Positions 51,331 through 60,788 of a stretch of 64,000 bases of DNA are shown here, piece after piece. This DNA comes from an uncultured Spartobacteria bacterium (lineage in GTDB: Bacteria > Verrucomicrobiota > Verrucomicrobiia > Chthoniobacterales > JAATET01). The position numbers were made by a program, and so were the translations under genes. Position 1 is the first letter of the stretch; each line of letters opens with the position of its first letter. The stretch is from NCBI GenBank assembly GCA_938011325.1, contig CALLUD010000012.1, positions 176,689-240,688 on the forward strand. Direction: 5' to 3'. Under the pieces are notes generated by a model. That model did not search any database. It was not told where the DNA came from and saw only the letters and a program-made list of their open reading frames with translations.

Positions 51331-51378
51331 ACGCGCGCGATCGGCGCTCGTTGCGTCCGGAGTGTGCTAAACTCCGCG

Positions 51379-54015
51379 ATGATCGAGGTGCGATACGAGC
51401 AGGGCGTGTTTTTGCCCGCCCAGGGTCTGTGGCTCGATCCACGTGGCCCGCGCGAATTCGCCTTCATCTCCCACGCCCACAGCGACCATACCGGTCGGCA
51501 TCGGGAGACGATCCTTACCGATGCCACGGCTCGGCTTATGCGCGCTCGAATGGGCGGGGCGTCCGGGCGTGAGATCACGCTTCCCTTTCGCAAACCGGCT
51601 CGAATTCGAAACTTTGAAATTGAGCTTCTGCCGGCCGGGCATGTGCTCGGCTCGGCGCAGGCGTTGATTCGCACCGAGGCCGGCAACCTGCTCTACACCG
51701 GCGATTTCAAGCTTCGTGAGGGGCTGAGCAGCGAGCGGGCGGAGCCGGCGCACGCGGAGACGCTGATCATGGAGACCACTTATGGGTTGCCGAAATACGT
51801 CTTTCCGCCTGCTGAGGAGGTCATTCAACGGGTGGTGCGTTTTTGCGTCGAGGCGCGTGAAGATGGCTTAACGCCGGTCCTGCTCGGTTATTCACTGGGC
51901 AAGGCGCAGGAGATTCTCTTCGCGATCGCCGGCGCGGGACTTCCCATCATGCTGCAGGGCGCGGTCCACGAGATGACGCAGATCTATGAATCAATGGGTG
52001 TGCGTTTTCCGGGCTACGAGAAATTCGTGCCCACGGAAATTCGCGATCACGCCGTGATCTGCCCGCCTGGCGCGACGAACACGATTCGGAAAATTCCCCA
52101 TCGTCGTGTCGCCAGTCTCACGGGCTGGGCGATGGACCCGGGCGCAATTTACCGCATGCAGGTGGACGCGGCATTTCCGCTGTCGGACCACGCCGACTAC
52201 TCCGATCTCCTGCGTTACGTGGAACTCGTGCAACCGAAGCGCGTTCTCACACTGCACGGCTTCGCACGGGAGTTCGCCCGTGACCTTCGGGCTCGCGGTG
52301 TCGAGGCATGGGCGCTCACCGGCGCGGATCAACTGGAACTGCCGATTCCCGGTGCTCCGCCGCCGGCGCGTCGTCGTCCTCCGGCGTCTCGCAACGCCGT
52401 CGATGGCTTCGGTGCGTTTTCCGTGCTCTGCGATGAAATTGCCGCCTGCACCGGCAAGCTCGCGAAGATCCGGCTTCTCTCCGCGTATTTTCAAAGTCTT
52501 CCGGAAGACGATCTCGCGCTCACAGCCACGTGGCTCACGGGCCGTGCATTTCCACAAACTTCCGCCCGCCCGCTGAAGCTCGGCTGGGCGGTGATTCGCG
52601 ATTCGCTTCGTGCGGTCTCCGGGTTGTCGCCGTCGGACCTGCAGGCAATTTCCCGACGAAACAACGACCTTGGCCTGACCACCGAGGATGCTCTTGCTCA
52701 TCAGGACGTCCCGCGTTCGCCTTCCCTCGCCGGGATTCACGAATTCTTCGTGCAGGTCGAGGCCGCACGCGGTCCCGTTGCCAAGACGGCGCTGCTCGAG
52801 GACCGGTTGCGCGGGCTCAGTGCTCGCGACGCGAAGACGCTTGTGAAGATCCTCACAGGCGACCTCCGCATTGGCTTGAAGGAAGGCCTCGTCGAAGAAG
52901 CGATCGCCGCGGCGTTTGACCGCTCGTCCGAAGCGGTTCGCGAGGCGCACATGCTGCTTGGCGATCTCGGGGAGACCGCCGTCCGCGCCGCTGCCAACAC
53001 GCTGCGAGACGTGCAGCTCCAGCCCTTTCGCCCGATCAAATGCATGCTCGCGAGCCCGGAGCCGGCCGCACTCGAGGTCTGGCAGCGCATGACCGAACAT
53101 GGTGAAACGGAAGTCTGGCTCGAGGACAAGCTCGACGGAATCCGCGCGCAGCTCCATTGCAGCGCGGGTCGCTCAGCCATCTATTCCCGCGATCTTCGTG
53201 AGATCAGCACGACATTTCCGGAGATCGCGGCCGCCGGCATCGGTGGAGAATTCGTTCTCGACGGCGAGATCGTCGCATGGCGTGACGGACGTCCGCTCGG
53301 ATTCTTCGAGCTGCAAAAGCGACTCGGCAGAACGGAGCGCGACTTGTTCATGAGCGAGGAGGTGCCGGTTACATTCACGGCGTTCGATCTGCTCTGGATG
53401 AATGGCCGGTCCGTGTTTCGCGAGCCATTGACCGTTCGGCGGGAGCTGCTCGAGAGGCTGGAATTGAAAATGCCGTTGCAGGTGATTCCGATCCGGCGCG
53501 CGACTTCCGCCGAAGCGATCGACCTCGAGTTCGATCGTGCGCGCGATCGCAACAACGAAGGGTTGATCGCCAAATCGCCACACAGCAGCTACGCGCCCGG
53601 TCGCCGCGGAATGGCGTGGATCAAGTTGAAGAAAGCTTTCGCGACGCTCGATGTGGTGGTGGTGTCGGTGGAATACGGTCACGGCAAACGCCGCGATGTC
53701 CTGAGCGATTACACATTCGCCGTTCGCGACGAGAACGGAGGGCTCGCAAACATCGGCAAGGCCTACAGCGGACTCACCGATGCCGAGATTCTCACGCTCA
53801 CCGAGCGTTTTCAGAAATCGATCCTTCGACAACGCGGGCGGGTGTTCGATGTCAAACCCGAGGTCGTTCTCGAGATCGCCTTCGACTCGGTCCAGCCCAG
53901 CAAACGTCACGCAAGCGGACTCGCCATGCGGTTTCCGCGCATTCATCGCATCCGCACCGACAAAACCGTGGCGGACATCGACACGATCGAAACCGCGCGT
54001 CGATTGGTGACGTGA
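51379..54015 (+). CDS. Fusion of MBL/beta-CASP exonuclease and ATP-dependent DNA ligase
   Basis: The 878-residue protein joins two enzymes that are usually separate genes of the ligase-associated DNA-repair cluster. Residues 1-325 are the exonuclease part: FISHAHSDHTGRHRET (HxHxDH), AGHVLGSAQALIRTEAGNLLYTGDF, and PLSDHADYSDLL plus LTLHGFAREFARDL. An Arg/Pro linker (PIPGAPPPARRRPP) leads to the ligase DNA-binding domain near 345-550. The adenylation domain has nucleophile Lys584 in EDKLDGIRAQ, GEFVLDGEIVAW, the LWMNG segment, EGLIAKSPHSSY and WIKLKK. An OB-fold follows. The ATG at 51379 begins the conserved MIEVRYEQGVFLP. Confidence 0.94.
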   Translation: MIEVRYEQGVFLPAQGLWLDPRGPREFAFISHAHSDHTGRHRETILTDATARLMRARMGGASGREITLPFRKPARIRNFEIELLPAGHVLGSAQALIRTEAGNLLYTGDFKLREGLSSERAEPAHAETLIMETTYGLPKYVFPPAEEVIQRVVRFCVEAREDGLTPVLLGYSLGKAQEILFAIAGAGLPIMLQGAVHEMTQIYESMGVRFPGYEKFVPTEIRDHAVICPPGATNTIRKIPHRRVASLTGWAMDPGAIYRMQVDAAFPLSDHADYSDLLRYVELVQPKRVLTLHGFAREFARDLRARGVEAWALTGADQLELPIPGAPPPARRRPPASRNAVDGFGAFSVLCDEIAACTGKLAKIRLLSAYFQSLPEDDLALTATWLTGRAFPQTSARPLKLGWAVIRDSLRAVSGLSPSDLQAISRRNNDLGLTTEDALAHQDVPRSPSLAGIHEFFVQVEAARGPVAKTALLEDRLRGLSARDAKTLVKILTGDLRIGLKEGLVEEAIAAAFDRSSEAVREAHMLLGDLGETAVRAAANTLRDVQLQPFRPIKCMLASPEPAALEVWQRMTEHGETEVWLEDKLDGIRAQLHCSAGRSAIYSRDLREISTTFPEIAAAGIGGEFVLDGEIVAWRDGRPLGFFELQKRLGRTERDLFMSEEVPVTFTAFDLLWMNGRSVFREPLTVRRELLERLELKMPLQVIPIRRATSAEAIDLEFDRARDRNNEGLIAKSPHSSYAPGRRGMAWIKLKKAFATLDVVVVSVEYGHGKRRDVLSDYTFAVRDENGGLANIGKAYSGLTDAEILTLTERFQKSILRQRGRVFDVKPEVVLEIAFDSVQPSKRHASGLAMRFPRIHRIRTDKTVADIDTIETARRLVT

Positions 54016-54033
54016 ACGAGGATCGATGGCGGT

Positions 54034-55485
54034 CTAGATGCCCGCCATGCAGACGTATTTCATCACGAGGTAATCCTCGATGCCGTAGCGGGATCCCTCG
54101 CGGCCGAGGCCGGATTCCTTCACGCCGCCGAACGGGGCCATTGCATTGGAAATGAGTCCGGTGTTCACGCCGGCCATGCCGTATTCGAGGGCTTCCGCGA
54201 CGCGCCATGCGCGGCCGAGATCGCGCGTGTAGAGATAGCTCGCGAGGCCGACGTTCGTGTCGTTTGCCATGGCAATGGCTTCCTCCTCCGTCTCGAAGCG
54301 ATACAACGGCGAGACCGGACCAAAGATTTCCTCCTGCGCAAATTCCATTTCCATCGTCGCGTCGGTGATCACCGTCGGCTCGTAGAAAGTTCCGCCAAGC
54401 GCGTGACGCCGGCCGCCAAGCAGCACCTTCGCGCCCTTGTTGACGGCATCGGCAACGAGCGTCTCGACCTTCTCCAGCGCCTTCCCGTCGATGAGCGGTC
54501 CCTGGGTGACGCCGTCCTCGACGCCATTTCCGACCTTGAGTGCTTTCGTCGCGGCAACGAGTTTTTCGGCGAAGGCGTCGAACACACCCGACTGCACGAG
54601 GATGCGGTTCGCGCACACGCAGGTTTGTCCCGTGTTGCGAAATTTCGACGCCATCGCTCCCTCGACGGCGGCGTCGAGATCGGCATCATCAAACACGATG
54701 AACGGCGCATTCCCGCCGAGTTCCATCGTGACTTTTTTCACGGTGCCGGCACATGCCGCCATCAACTTCTTTCCGACGCTCGTTGATCCGGTAAATGTGA
54801 GCTTTCGGACAATCGGACTCGATGTGAATGCCTCGCCGATTTCCGAGGAAGGTCCCGGGAGCACGGCAATGAGTCCGGGCGGAACCCCTGCGCGCTCAGC
54901 CAGCAACGCGATGGCCAGAGCCGAGAGCGGAGTCTGCGACGCAGGCTTGCAGACCATCGCACACCCGGCCGCAAGCGCCGGTGCGAGCTTTCGCGTGAGC
55001 ATGGCGTTTGGAAAGTTCCACGGCGTAATTGCCGCGCACACGCCGACCGGCTGACGCAGCACGACAATGCGCCGATCCGCAGACGGCGCGGGAATCACGT
55101 CCCCGTAAATCCGCTTTGCCTCCTCGGCGAACCACTCCACATACGAGGCACCGTAGAGGATCTCGCCGCGCGCCTCCGCGAGCGGTTTGCCCTGCTCGCT
55201 CGTGAGAATGAGCGCAAGGTCGGCGGCGTTCTCGATCATGAGATCGAACCAGCGTCGCAGCACTTTCGAGCGTTCGAGCGCCGAGCGTTTCTGCCATTCC
55301 TTCATGCACGCGGCGGCAAAGGCGATCGCCTCGTGAGCCTCGTCGGCCGAGAGTTCCGGCACTGTTGCGACCAACTCTCCCGTCGCGGGGTTCGTGACAT
55401 TCATGACGCGGCCGGATCGAGCGTCCCGCCATTCGCCGCAGAGATAGGCTTTCGTCACCAGCAGGGAGGGATCGTTCAGCTTCAT
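54034..55485 (-). CDS. gabD: Succinate-semialdehyde dehydrogenase (NAD(P)+)
   Basis: The 483-residue aldehyde dehydrogenase oxidises succinate semialdehyde, or a close omega-semialdehyde, to the acid. It starts LLVTKAYLCGEWRDARSG and shows the GabD-like TPWNFPNAMLTRKLAPALAAGC. Catalytic Glu is in VTMELGGNAPFIVF near residue 256 and catalytic Cys in NTGQTCVCANR near residue 290. The C-terminus shows FGGVKESGLGREGSRYGIEDY. It converges on the ligase gene with an 18-base gap and lies 63 bases after the fsr-like gene on the same strand. No gabT is in view. Confidence 0.93.
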   Translation of the reverse strand: MKLNDPSLLVTKAYLCGEWRDARSGRVMNVTNPATGELVATVPELSADEAHEAIAFAAACMKEWQKRSALERSKVLRRWFDLMIENAADLALILTSEQGKPLAEARGEILYGASYVEWFAEEAKRIYGDVIPAPSADRRIVVLRQPVGVCAAITPWNFPNAMLTRKLAPALAAGCAMVCKPASQTPLSALAIALLAERAGVPPGLIAVLPGPSSEIGEAFTSSPIVRKLTFTGSTSVGKKLMAACAGTVKKVTMELGGNAPFIVFDDADLDAAVEGAMASKFRNTGQTCVCANRILVQSGVFDAFAEKLVAATKALKVGNGVEDGVTQGPLIDGKALEKVETLVADAVNKGAKVLLGGRRHALGGTFYEPTVITDATMEMEFAQEEIFGPVSPLYRFETEEEAIAMANDTNVGLASYLYTRDLGRAWRVAEALEYGMAGVNTGLISNAMAPFGGVKESGLGREGSRYGIEDYLVMKYVCMAGI

Positions 55486-55548
55486 GGCGTCCGGAAACGC
55501 TAGCACGCTCCACGTGCCGGTGCAGTCCAAAGCTGGAGGCGGCTGAGG

Positions 55549-56772
55549 TCAGTGCCGCCGCCCGGTCGGCTCGACATCGGGCAGGAACACGGTGAGCATG
55601 CCCAGCAGCGGGAGAAACGCGCAGAGCTTGAACACAAACTCGATGCTCGTGAGGTCCGCGAGTTGACCGAGCGCGGCGGATCCGATTCCCGCGATACCAA
55701 ATGCGAGACCGAAGAACAGACCGGCGATCATTCCGACCTTTCCGGGCACGAGTTCCTGCGCATAGACGAGAATGGCCGAGAACGCCGATGCGAGGATCGA
55801 TCCGATGAACACCGTGAGCACCGCCGTCGCGGCAAGTCCCACATAAGGCAAAAGCAGCGAAAACGGCGCCACGCCAAGGATCGACGCCCAGATGACGCGC
55901 TTGCGACCAATCCGGTCTCCCACAGGGCCGCCCACGATCGTGCCCAGTGCGACGGAGAAAAGAAACACGAAGAGGAGCATTTGCGACGTCTGCACCGACA
56001 CGTCGAACCGGTGGATGAGGTAGAACGTGTAATACGTCGTCATGCTCGTGAGGTAGACGTATTTCGAGAAGACAAGCACCACGAGCACGGCAATCGCCTG
56101 CACGACACGGGCGCGTGGCAGCGGAGAGTGACCGACGGTTGTGCCGGACGGCTTCTTCGCGATGCGGTGCAGGTTCTTTGCCTGCCAGCTGCCGATTTTC
56201 CACAACACGATCACGCCGATGAGCGCGAGCAACGCAAACCACGCGACGTGTCGTTGTCCGCGCGAAACCACGATGAGCGCCGCCAGCAGGGGCCCGAGCG
56301 AGGTGCCGGCATTTCCGCCGACTTGGAAGAGGGCCTGCGCAAAGCCACGACGAGGCCCGGCTGCCATGTGGGCGACGCGCGATGCCTCCGGATGAAAGAT
56401 CGCGGAGCCAAGTCCAACGGTCGCAGCCGAAAGGAGGATGTGCGGATAGCTGTTCGCCATCGCGAGCCCGAGCAGCCCCAGCACCGTCAGCCCCATGCCC
56501 ACGGCCAGCGAGTGAGGCATCGGCTTCTTGTCGGTTACCCATCCGACCAGCGGCTGGAGCAGCGAGGCCGTGCATTGAAAGGTGAAGGTGATCCAGCCGA
56601 GTTGGGCAAAGCTCAGATCGAACGAGCTTTTGATCATCGGATAGATCGAGGGAATGAGTGCCTGGATCGTATCGTTGACCAGGTGCGAGAAGCTGATCGC
56701 GAAGAGGATCGCGAGCGTGGTGGTCGAGGCTCCGGGGCGAACGCTGGAACTTTCGGTGGAAGCTGTCGACAT
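55549..56772 (-). CDS. fsr: Fosmidomycin-resistance-type MFS efflux protein
   Basis: The 407-residue MFS transporter is very like E. coli Fsr over its whole length. Shared segments include SHLVNDTIQALIPSIYP, FTFQCTASLLQPLVGWVTDK, GLGSAIFHPEASRVAHMA and IGRKRVIWASILGVAPFSLL, plus the C-terminal KLCAFLPLLGMLTVFLPD. Fsr exports fosmidomycin and probably natural metabolites. It lies between an AraC regulator and gabD on the same strand. The natural substrate is unknown. Confidence 0.92.
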   Translation of the reverse strand: MSTASTESSSVRPGASTTTLAILFAISFSHLVNDTIQALIPSIYPMIKSSFDLSFAQLGWITFTFQCTASLLQPLVGWVTDKKPMPHSLAVGMGLTVLGLLGLAMANSYPHILLSAATVGLGSAIFHPEASRVAHMAAGPRRGFAQALFQVGGNAGTSLGPLLAALIVVSRGQRHVAWFALLALIGVIVLWKIGSWQAKNLHRIAKKPSGTTVGHSPLPRARVVQAIAVLVVLVFSKYVYLTSMTTYYTFYLIHRFDVSVQTSQMLLFVFLFSVALGTIVGGPVGDRIGRKRVIWASILGVAPFSLLLPYVGLAATAVLTVFIGSILASAFSAILVYAQELVPGKVGMIAGLFFGLAFGIAGIGSAALGQLADLTSIEFVFKLCAFLPLLGMLTVFLPDVEPTGRRH

Positions 56773-56777
56773 GAAGA

Positions 56778-56793
56778 GGGGATAAATTTCCCC
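56778..56793. promoter_or_regulatory. Small palindrome upstream of the fsr-like gene
   Basis: GGGGATAAATTTCCCC has 5-bp perfect GGGGA/TCCCC arms around an AT centre and lies 5 bases before the fsr ATG (56772). It could be a regulator half-site or part of the leader. No family of binding site is recognised. Confidence 0.25.
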
Positions 56794-56827
56794 ATCACCG
56801 GCGTGTTCTCAACGCCATCGCACGGCA

Positions 56828-57727
56828 CTAATCCGGTTTTCGATGGTATTTTTCCCGGATTTCCGCGCGAAACTCCGCCGGAGTCCGGCCGGTCTCCCGC
56901 CGGAAAAACCGCCCGAAATAGGACGGATCCTTGAATCCGGTCTGATATCCGACCTCCGCGACATCGAGGTCGGAATGGGACAACAACCGCTTCGCGTCGA
57001 GCAGACGGCGCTGGCGAATCACCTGTCCCGCCGATCGACCGGTGCGCTCATGCACGATCTCGCTGAGATAATCGGCGGTCACTCCGAGGTCGCGGGCGTA
57101 GTCCGCAAGCGTGCGGCGCTGACGAAAGCTGCGCTCCACCGCGAGATGAAACTCGCGCACGAGCCGCGTTCGCGCGTCGACGACTTGTTCCGGCTCACGC
57201 AGCGCATGCAGCCGCATCGCACGCGCAAAAAGAATGCGCAGCCACGCGCGGAGAACGTCCGCCGCACCGGATTCTGCGGCGGTGAACTCCCGTTGCATTT
57301 CCGGGAACACCTCCGCGATGCGATGCGGATCGCGCTTCGGAATCCGAAGAATGGGAGCGGTCCCGGGCTCGAAAAATACCGGCAAGTCGAGCAGAGCGCT
57401 CGGGGGCGGCGCCGTGTGGTCGAAGAATTCCTGCGTGAACGAGACAATCGTGGCTCCGAAGCCTTTCCTCGGCCGGATCGTGTGAACCTGGCCCGGCGCC
57501 AGAAACAGGAGCGTTTCGCCCGACACCGCGAAGTCGCGGAAATCGTGCATCACCGCCCCGCGCCCGCGCAGCAGCATCACCTGAAAGAAATCGTGGTAGT
57601 GCGGATGAAGCCGCGCGGGGTCGTGCGACAGCGATTCCTCCAACGTCGTGACGACGATTCCTTCCTGCCGCAGCGACTCGCGCCCGACCTCGCTCATCGC
57701 GAACGAGGGAATCGAGCGGCGGTTCAT
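56828..57727 (-). CDS. AraC-family transcription regulator
   Basis: The 299-residue protein has an N-terminal cupin-like effector domain (LHPHYHDFFQVMLLRGRG, ETLLFLAPGQVHTIRP) and a C-terminal double helix-turn-helix. The latter has TLADYARDLGVTADYLSEIVHERTGRSAGQVIRQRRL and the AraC signature DVAEVGYQTGFKDPSYFGRFFRRETGRTPAEFR. It lies 70 bases after glpD and 55 before the fsr-like gene, all on one strand, so its target could be either; neither is shown by sequence. Confidence 0.93.
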   Translation of the reverse strand: MNRRSIPSFAMSEVGRESLRQEGIVVTTLEESLSHDPARLHPHYHDFFQVMLLRGRGAVMHDFRDFAVSGETLLFLAPGQVHTIRPRKGFGATIVSFTQEFFDHTAPPPSALLDLPVFFEPGTAPILRIPKRDPHRIAEVFPEMQREFTAAESGAADVLRAWLRILFARAMRLHALREPEQVVDARTRLVREFHLAVERSFRQRRTLADYARDLGVTADYLSEIVHERTGRSAGQVIRQRRLLDAKRLLSHSDLDVAEVGYQTGFKDPSYFGRFFRRETGRTPAEFRAEIREKYHRKPD

Positions 57728-57797
57728 GGGGAAATTCCCACTCCGCCGCGTCGGGATGTCCAGCGGGAATGTCGCGCCGTCCGCCGTCTCCAGGCAA

Positions 57798-59285
57798 TCA
57801 ACGGGGAAGATAGCCGGCGGCGACGGAGCGGAATTCGTTCACCTGTGCGTCGATCCACGCCTGGTCGCGTCCGAGTTCCTCCGCCATCAATGCCGCCACG
57901 CGCGGGGCGCTGTCGATGGCCGCCTGCGCGTCGAGAAACAGGAGTCGGGACCGGCGCGCGAGCGCATCCTCCACCGTGCGCGCCATCTCCTCGCGCGCGG
58001 CGCGGCGAACGTCCGCCTCGGTGTCCGCGCAGCTCGCATGAATCGGCTCGCTCGGGCCGGCTTCGCCCGCGTCGTGAATCGGCAGCGTCTCAGTCACGCA
58101 CTTGCGTTCGTCGAGACCCGCGATTTGCAACGCGCGATCGATCGTATCCTCCGCCATCTTGCGATAGGTCGTCCATTTCCCTCCGACGATCGTCACGAGT
58201 CCACCATCGGAGATGAGCACCTCGTGGTTTCGCGAGATGCGCTTGGTGGCCGTGCCATCCGCGCGCGGCGGCCGCACGAGCGGACGCTGCCCCGCAAAGA
58301 CGCTCCGGATGTCGCTCCGGCGCGGATCGCGGGCGAGGTAGCGATTCGCATTGCGAAGGATGAACCCGATCTCCTCCTCGAGTGCGCGCGGCTCGAGTTC
58401 GGGCTTTTCCATCGGCGTATCGGTGGTGCCCACCAGCACCTTTCCGTGCCAGGGAATCACGAAGAGCACGCGCCCGTCATCGGTGTGCGGCACCATGATC
58501 GCCGAGTCGCCCGGCAGGAATTCACGGTCGAAAACGAGGTGCACGCCCTGGCTGGGCTGCACGGCCGCCGGCGTCTCCGGCTCATCGAACTGACGGATGC
58601 GATCGGCGAAGATGCCGGTTGCATTGATGACGACCTTCGCGCGCACTTCGATCCCGGCGCCCGTCTCGACATCGCGTGCGGTGAAGCCGTTCACCAGCCC
58701 GTCGGCCTTCGTGAGACCGGTGGCTTCCACGTAATTCAACACACACGCCCCGTGATCGGCGGCCGTGCGTGCAAGCGCCACGGCGAGTCGCGCATCGTCG
58801 AACTGCCCGTCGAAATACTCCACGCCGCCGAGAAGGCGCTCCGTCTCGATGTTTGGAATCATGCGCATCGTCTCCTCGCGATTGAGGAGGCGCGACTTTG
58901 CGAGATTCAGCTTTCCCGCGAGCAGGTCATACATCTTGAGTCCAAGCCCGAAGAACGGCCCCTCCCACCACTGATACCGCGGCACGATGAACGAGAGGTG
59001 GTGCACGAGGTGCGGGGCGTTGCGATGGAGCAGGCCGCGCTCGCGCAGCGCCTCGAGCACCAGGGGAATGTCGCCCTGCTCGAGATAGCGCACGCCTCCG
59101 TGCACAAGCTTCGTGCTGCGGCTCGACGTGCCCTTGGCAAAATCGTGCGCCTCAATGAGGAGCGTCCGGTAGCCGCGACTCGCGGCATCGACGGCGCATC
59201 CCAGACCGGTGGCCCCTCCGCCGATGATTGCCACGTCCCATTCCGGCTCGCTTCCGAGCCGCTTCAGCATGTCTTCTCGGTTCAT
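57798..59285 (-). CDS. glpD: Aerobic glycerol-3-phosphate dehydrogenase
   Basis: GlpD is the FAD-dependent, membrane-associated enzyme that oxidises glycerol-3-phosphate to dihydroxyacetone phosphate and passes electrons to quinone. The ATG at 59285 gives 495 residues. The FAD site is VAIIGGGATGLGCAVDAASRGY, followed by FAKGTSSRSTKLVHGGVRYLEQGD. Later conserved blocks are VINATGIFADRIRQ, PWHGKVLVGTTDTP, and GGLVTIVGGKWTTYRKMAEDTID. It is the last gene of glpFKD and starts 4 bases after glpK. Confidence 0.97.
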   Translation of the reverse strand: MNREDMLKRLGSEPEWDVAIIGGGATGLGCAVDAASRGYRTLLIEAHDFAKGTSSRSTKLVHGGVRYLEQGDIPLVLEALRERGLLHRNAPHLVHHLSFIVPRYQWWEGPFFGLGLKMYDLLAGKLNLAKSRLLNREETMRMIPNIETERLLGGVEYFDGQFDDARLAVALARTAADHGACVLNYVEATGLTKADGLVNGFTARDVETGAGIEVRAKVVINATGIFADRIRQFDEPETPAAVQPSQGVHLVFDREFLPGDSAIMVPHTDDGRVLFVIPWHGKVLVGTTDTPMEKPELEPRALEEEIGFILRNANRYLARDPRRSDIRSVFAGQRPLVRPPRADGTATKRISRNHEVLISDGGLVTIVGGKWTTYRKMAEDTIDRALQIAGLDERKCVTETLPIHDAGEAGPSEPIHASCADTEADVRRAAREEMARTVEDALARRSRLLFLDAQAAIDSAPRVAALMAEELGRDQAWIDAQVNEFRSVAAGYLPR

Positions 59286-59289
59286 AAAC

Positions 59290-60780
59290 TCAATCGGCCC
59301 ACGCGCGGGCACGCCGCACGGCCTTTTTCCAGATTTTCATTTTGGCCCGGCGATCCCGGGCGGTGGTCATCGGATGAAATTCGCGGTCCACGGCGCGCAC
59401 CTCCGTGAGCTCTTCGACATCACGCCAAACGCCCGCGCCGAGCCCGGCCATCATGGCCGCGCCGATTGCGGTCGTCTCGACGTTCCTCGGTCGCTCCACA
59501 CGCACGCCGAGAAGGTCGGCCTGGATCTGCATGAGCAGATCGCTCGCCGCCGCGCCGCCATCGACCCGCAGGGTCGTGATGCGATGTCCGGAATCCCTCT
59601 CCATCGCCGTCGCGAGATCGACGACCTGATAGGCGATGCCCTCGAGCGTCGCGCGAGCGATGTGCGCGTCGGTCGTTCCGCGCGTCATTCCAAGGAGCGT
59701 GCCGCGCGCGCTCGCATCCCAATACGGTGAGCCCAGACCGGTGAATGCCGGCACGAGCACAACGCCGCCGGCGTCCTGCACCTTCGCGGCAAGCTCGTTG
59801 ACCTCGGGGGCCGTGCGAATGATCCGGAGTCCATCGCGCAGCCACTGGATCGCCGCCCCGCCCATGAAAATGCTGCCTTCGAGCGCGTATTGGGTGGGGG
59901 CCTCGCCGAGTTTCCACGCCACGGTCGTGATGAGGCGGTTCTTGCTCGTCACCGGCTCAGCGCCCGTGAATTCGAGCATGAAGCACCCGGTCCCGTAGGT
60001 GCATTTCACCAGACCGGGCGCGGTGCAGAGCTGCCCGAACAATGCGGACTGCTGGTCACCCACCCCGCCGCACACGGTGACCGGCCGGCCGAGGAAACCC
60101 GGTTCGGTTTCGCCCAGCGGCACGGCATTTGACATGATGCGCGGCAGCAGCGATGCCGGAATATCGAAGAGCGCAAGGAGATCCGGATCCCACTCGCCGG
60201 AATGGATGTTCATGAGCATCGTGCGGCACGCGTTGGTGACATCCGTCACGTGCTCCCGGCCGCCGGTGAGTTTGAAGATGAGCCACGAGTCGATCGTGCC
60301 CGCGGCGAGTTCGCCGTTGGCCGCGCGTGCCCGCGCGTCGGGGATCTGACGCAGCAGCCAGTGGAGCTTGCTGGCGGAGAAATACGAGTCCAGCACGAGC
60401 CCGGTCTTCTGCTGGATGAACGGCTCCTTGCCCGCTTCGCGCAGTGCGGTCATGTAATCGGCGGTCCGGCGGTCCTGCCACACGATGGCCGGCGCGACCG
60501 GCTGCCCCGTCTTTCGATCCCACACGACCACGGTCTCGCGCTGGTTCGTGATGCCGATTGCCGCGATGTCCGCCGCATCGATGCCGGCCTGCCGCACGGC
60601 ATTCCGCGCGACCTCTTCGACGCCGTGCCAGATTTCGCTCGCGTCGTGTTCCACCCAGCCAGGCTGGGGGAAAAGTTGGGTAAACTCTTTTTGCGCTGAG
60701 GCGATCGGCGTGCAGGTGGCATCGTAAACAATCGCGCGGGAACTCGTCGTGCCCTGGTCGAGAGCGAGAAGGTATTTCAT
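59290..60780 (-). CDS. glpK: Glycerol kinase
   Basis: GlpK phosphorylates glycerol with ATP to sn-glycerol-3-phosphate. The 496-residue protein starts MKYLLALDQGTTSSRAIVYD with the phosphate-1 loop. It has GITNQRETVVVWDRKTGQP, WQDRRTADY and the signature GTIDSWLIFKLTGGREHVTDVTNACRT. The second half includes GGVGDQQSALFGQ, CTYGTGCFML and LRVDGGAAASDLLMQIQADLLG. It follows glpF by 8 bases and precedes glpD by 4. Confidence 0.98.
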   Translation of the reverse strand: MKYLLALDQGTTSSRAIVYDATCTPIASAQKEFTQLFPQPGWVEHDASEIWHGVEEVARNAVRQAGIDAADIAAIGITNQRETVVVWDRKTGQPVAPAIVWQDRRTADYMTALREAGKEPFIQQKTGLVLDSYFSASKLHWLLRQIPDARARAANGELAAGTIDSWLIFKLTGGREHVTDVTNACRTMLMNIHSGEWDPDLLALFDIPASLLPRIMSNAVPLGETEPGFLGRPVTVCGGVGDQQSALFGQLCTAPGLVKCTYGTGCFMLEFTGAEPVTSKNRLITTVAWKLGEAPTQYALEGSIFMGGAAIQWLRDGLRIIRTAPEVNELAAKVQDAGGVVLVPAFTGLGSPYWDASARGTLLGMTRGTTDAHIARATLEGIAYQVVDLATAMERDSGHRITTLRVDGGAAASDLLMQIQADLLGVRVERPRNVETTAIGAAMMAGLGAGVWRDVEELTEVRAVDREFHPMTTARDRRAKMKIWKKAVRRARAWAD

Positions 60781-60788
60781 GGGAAACG

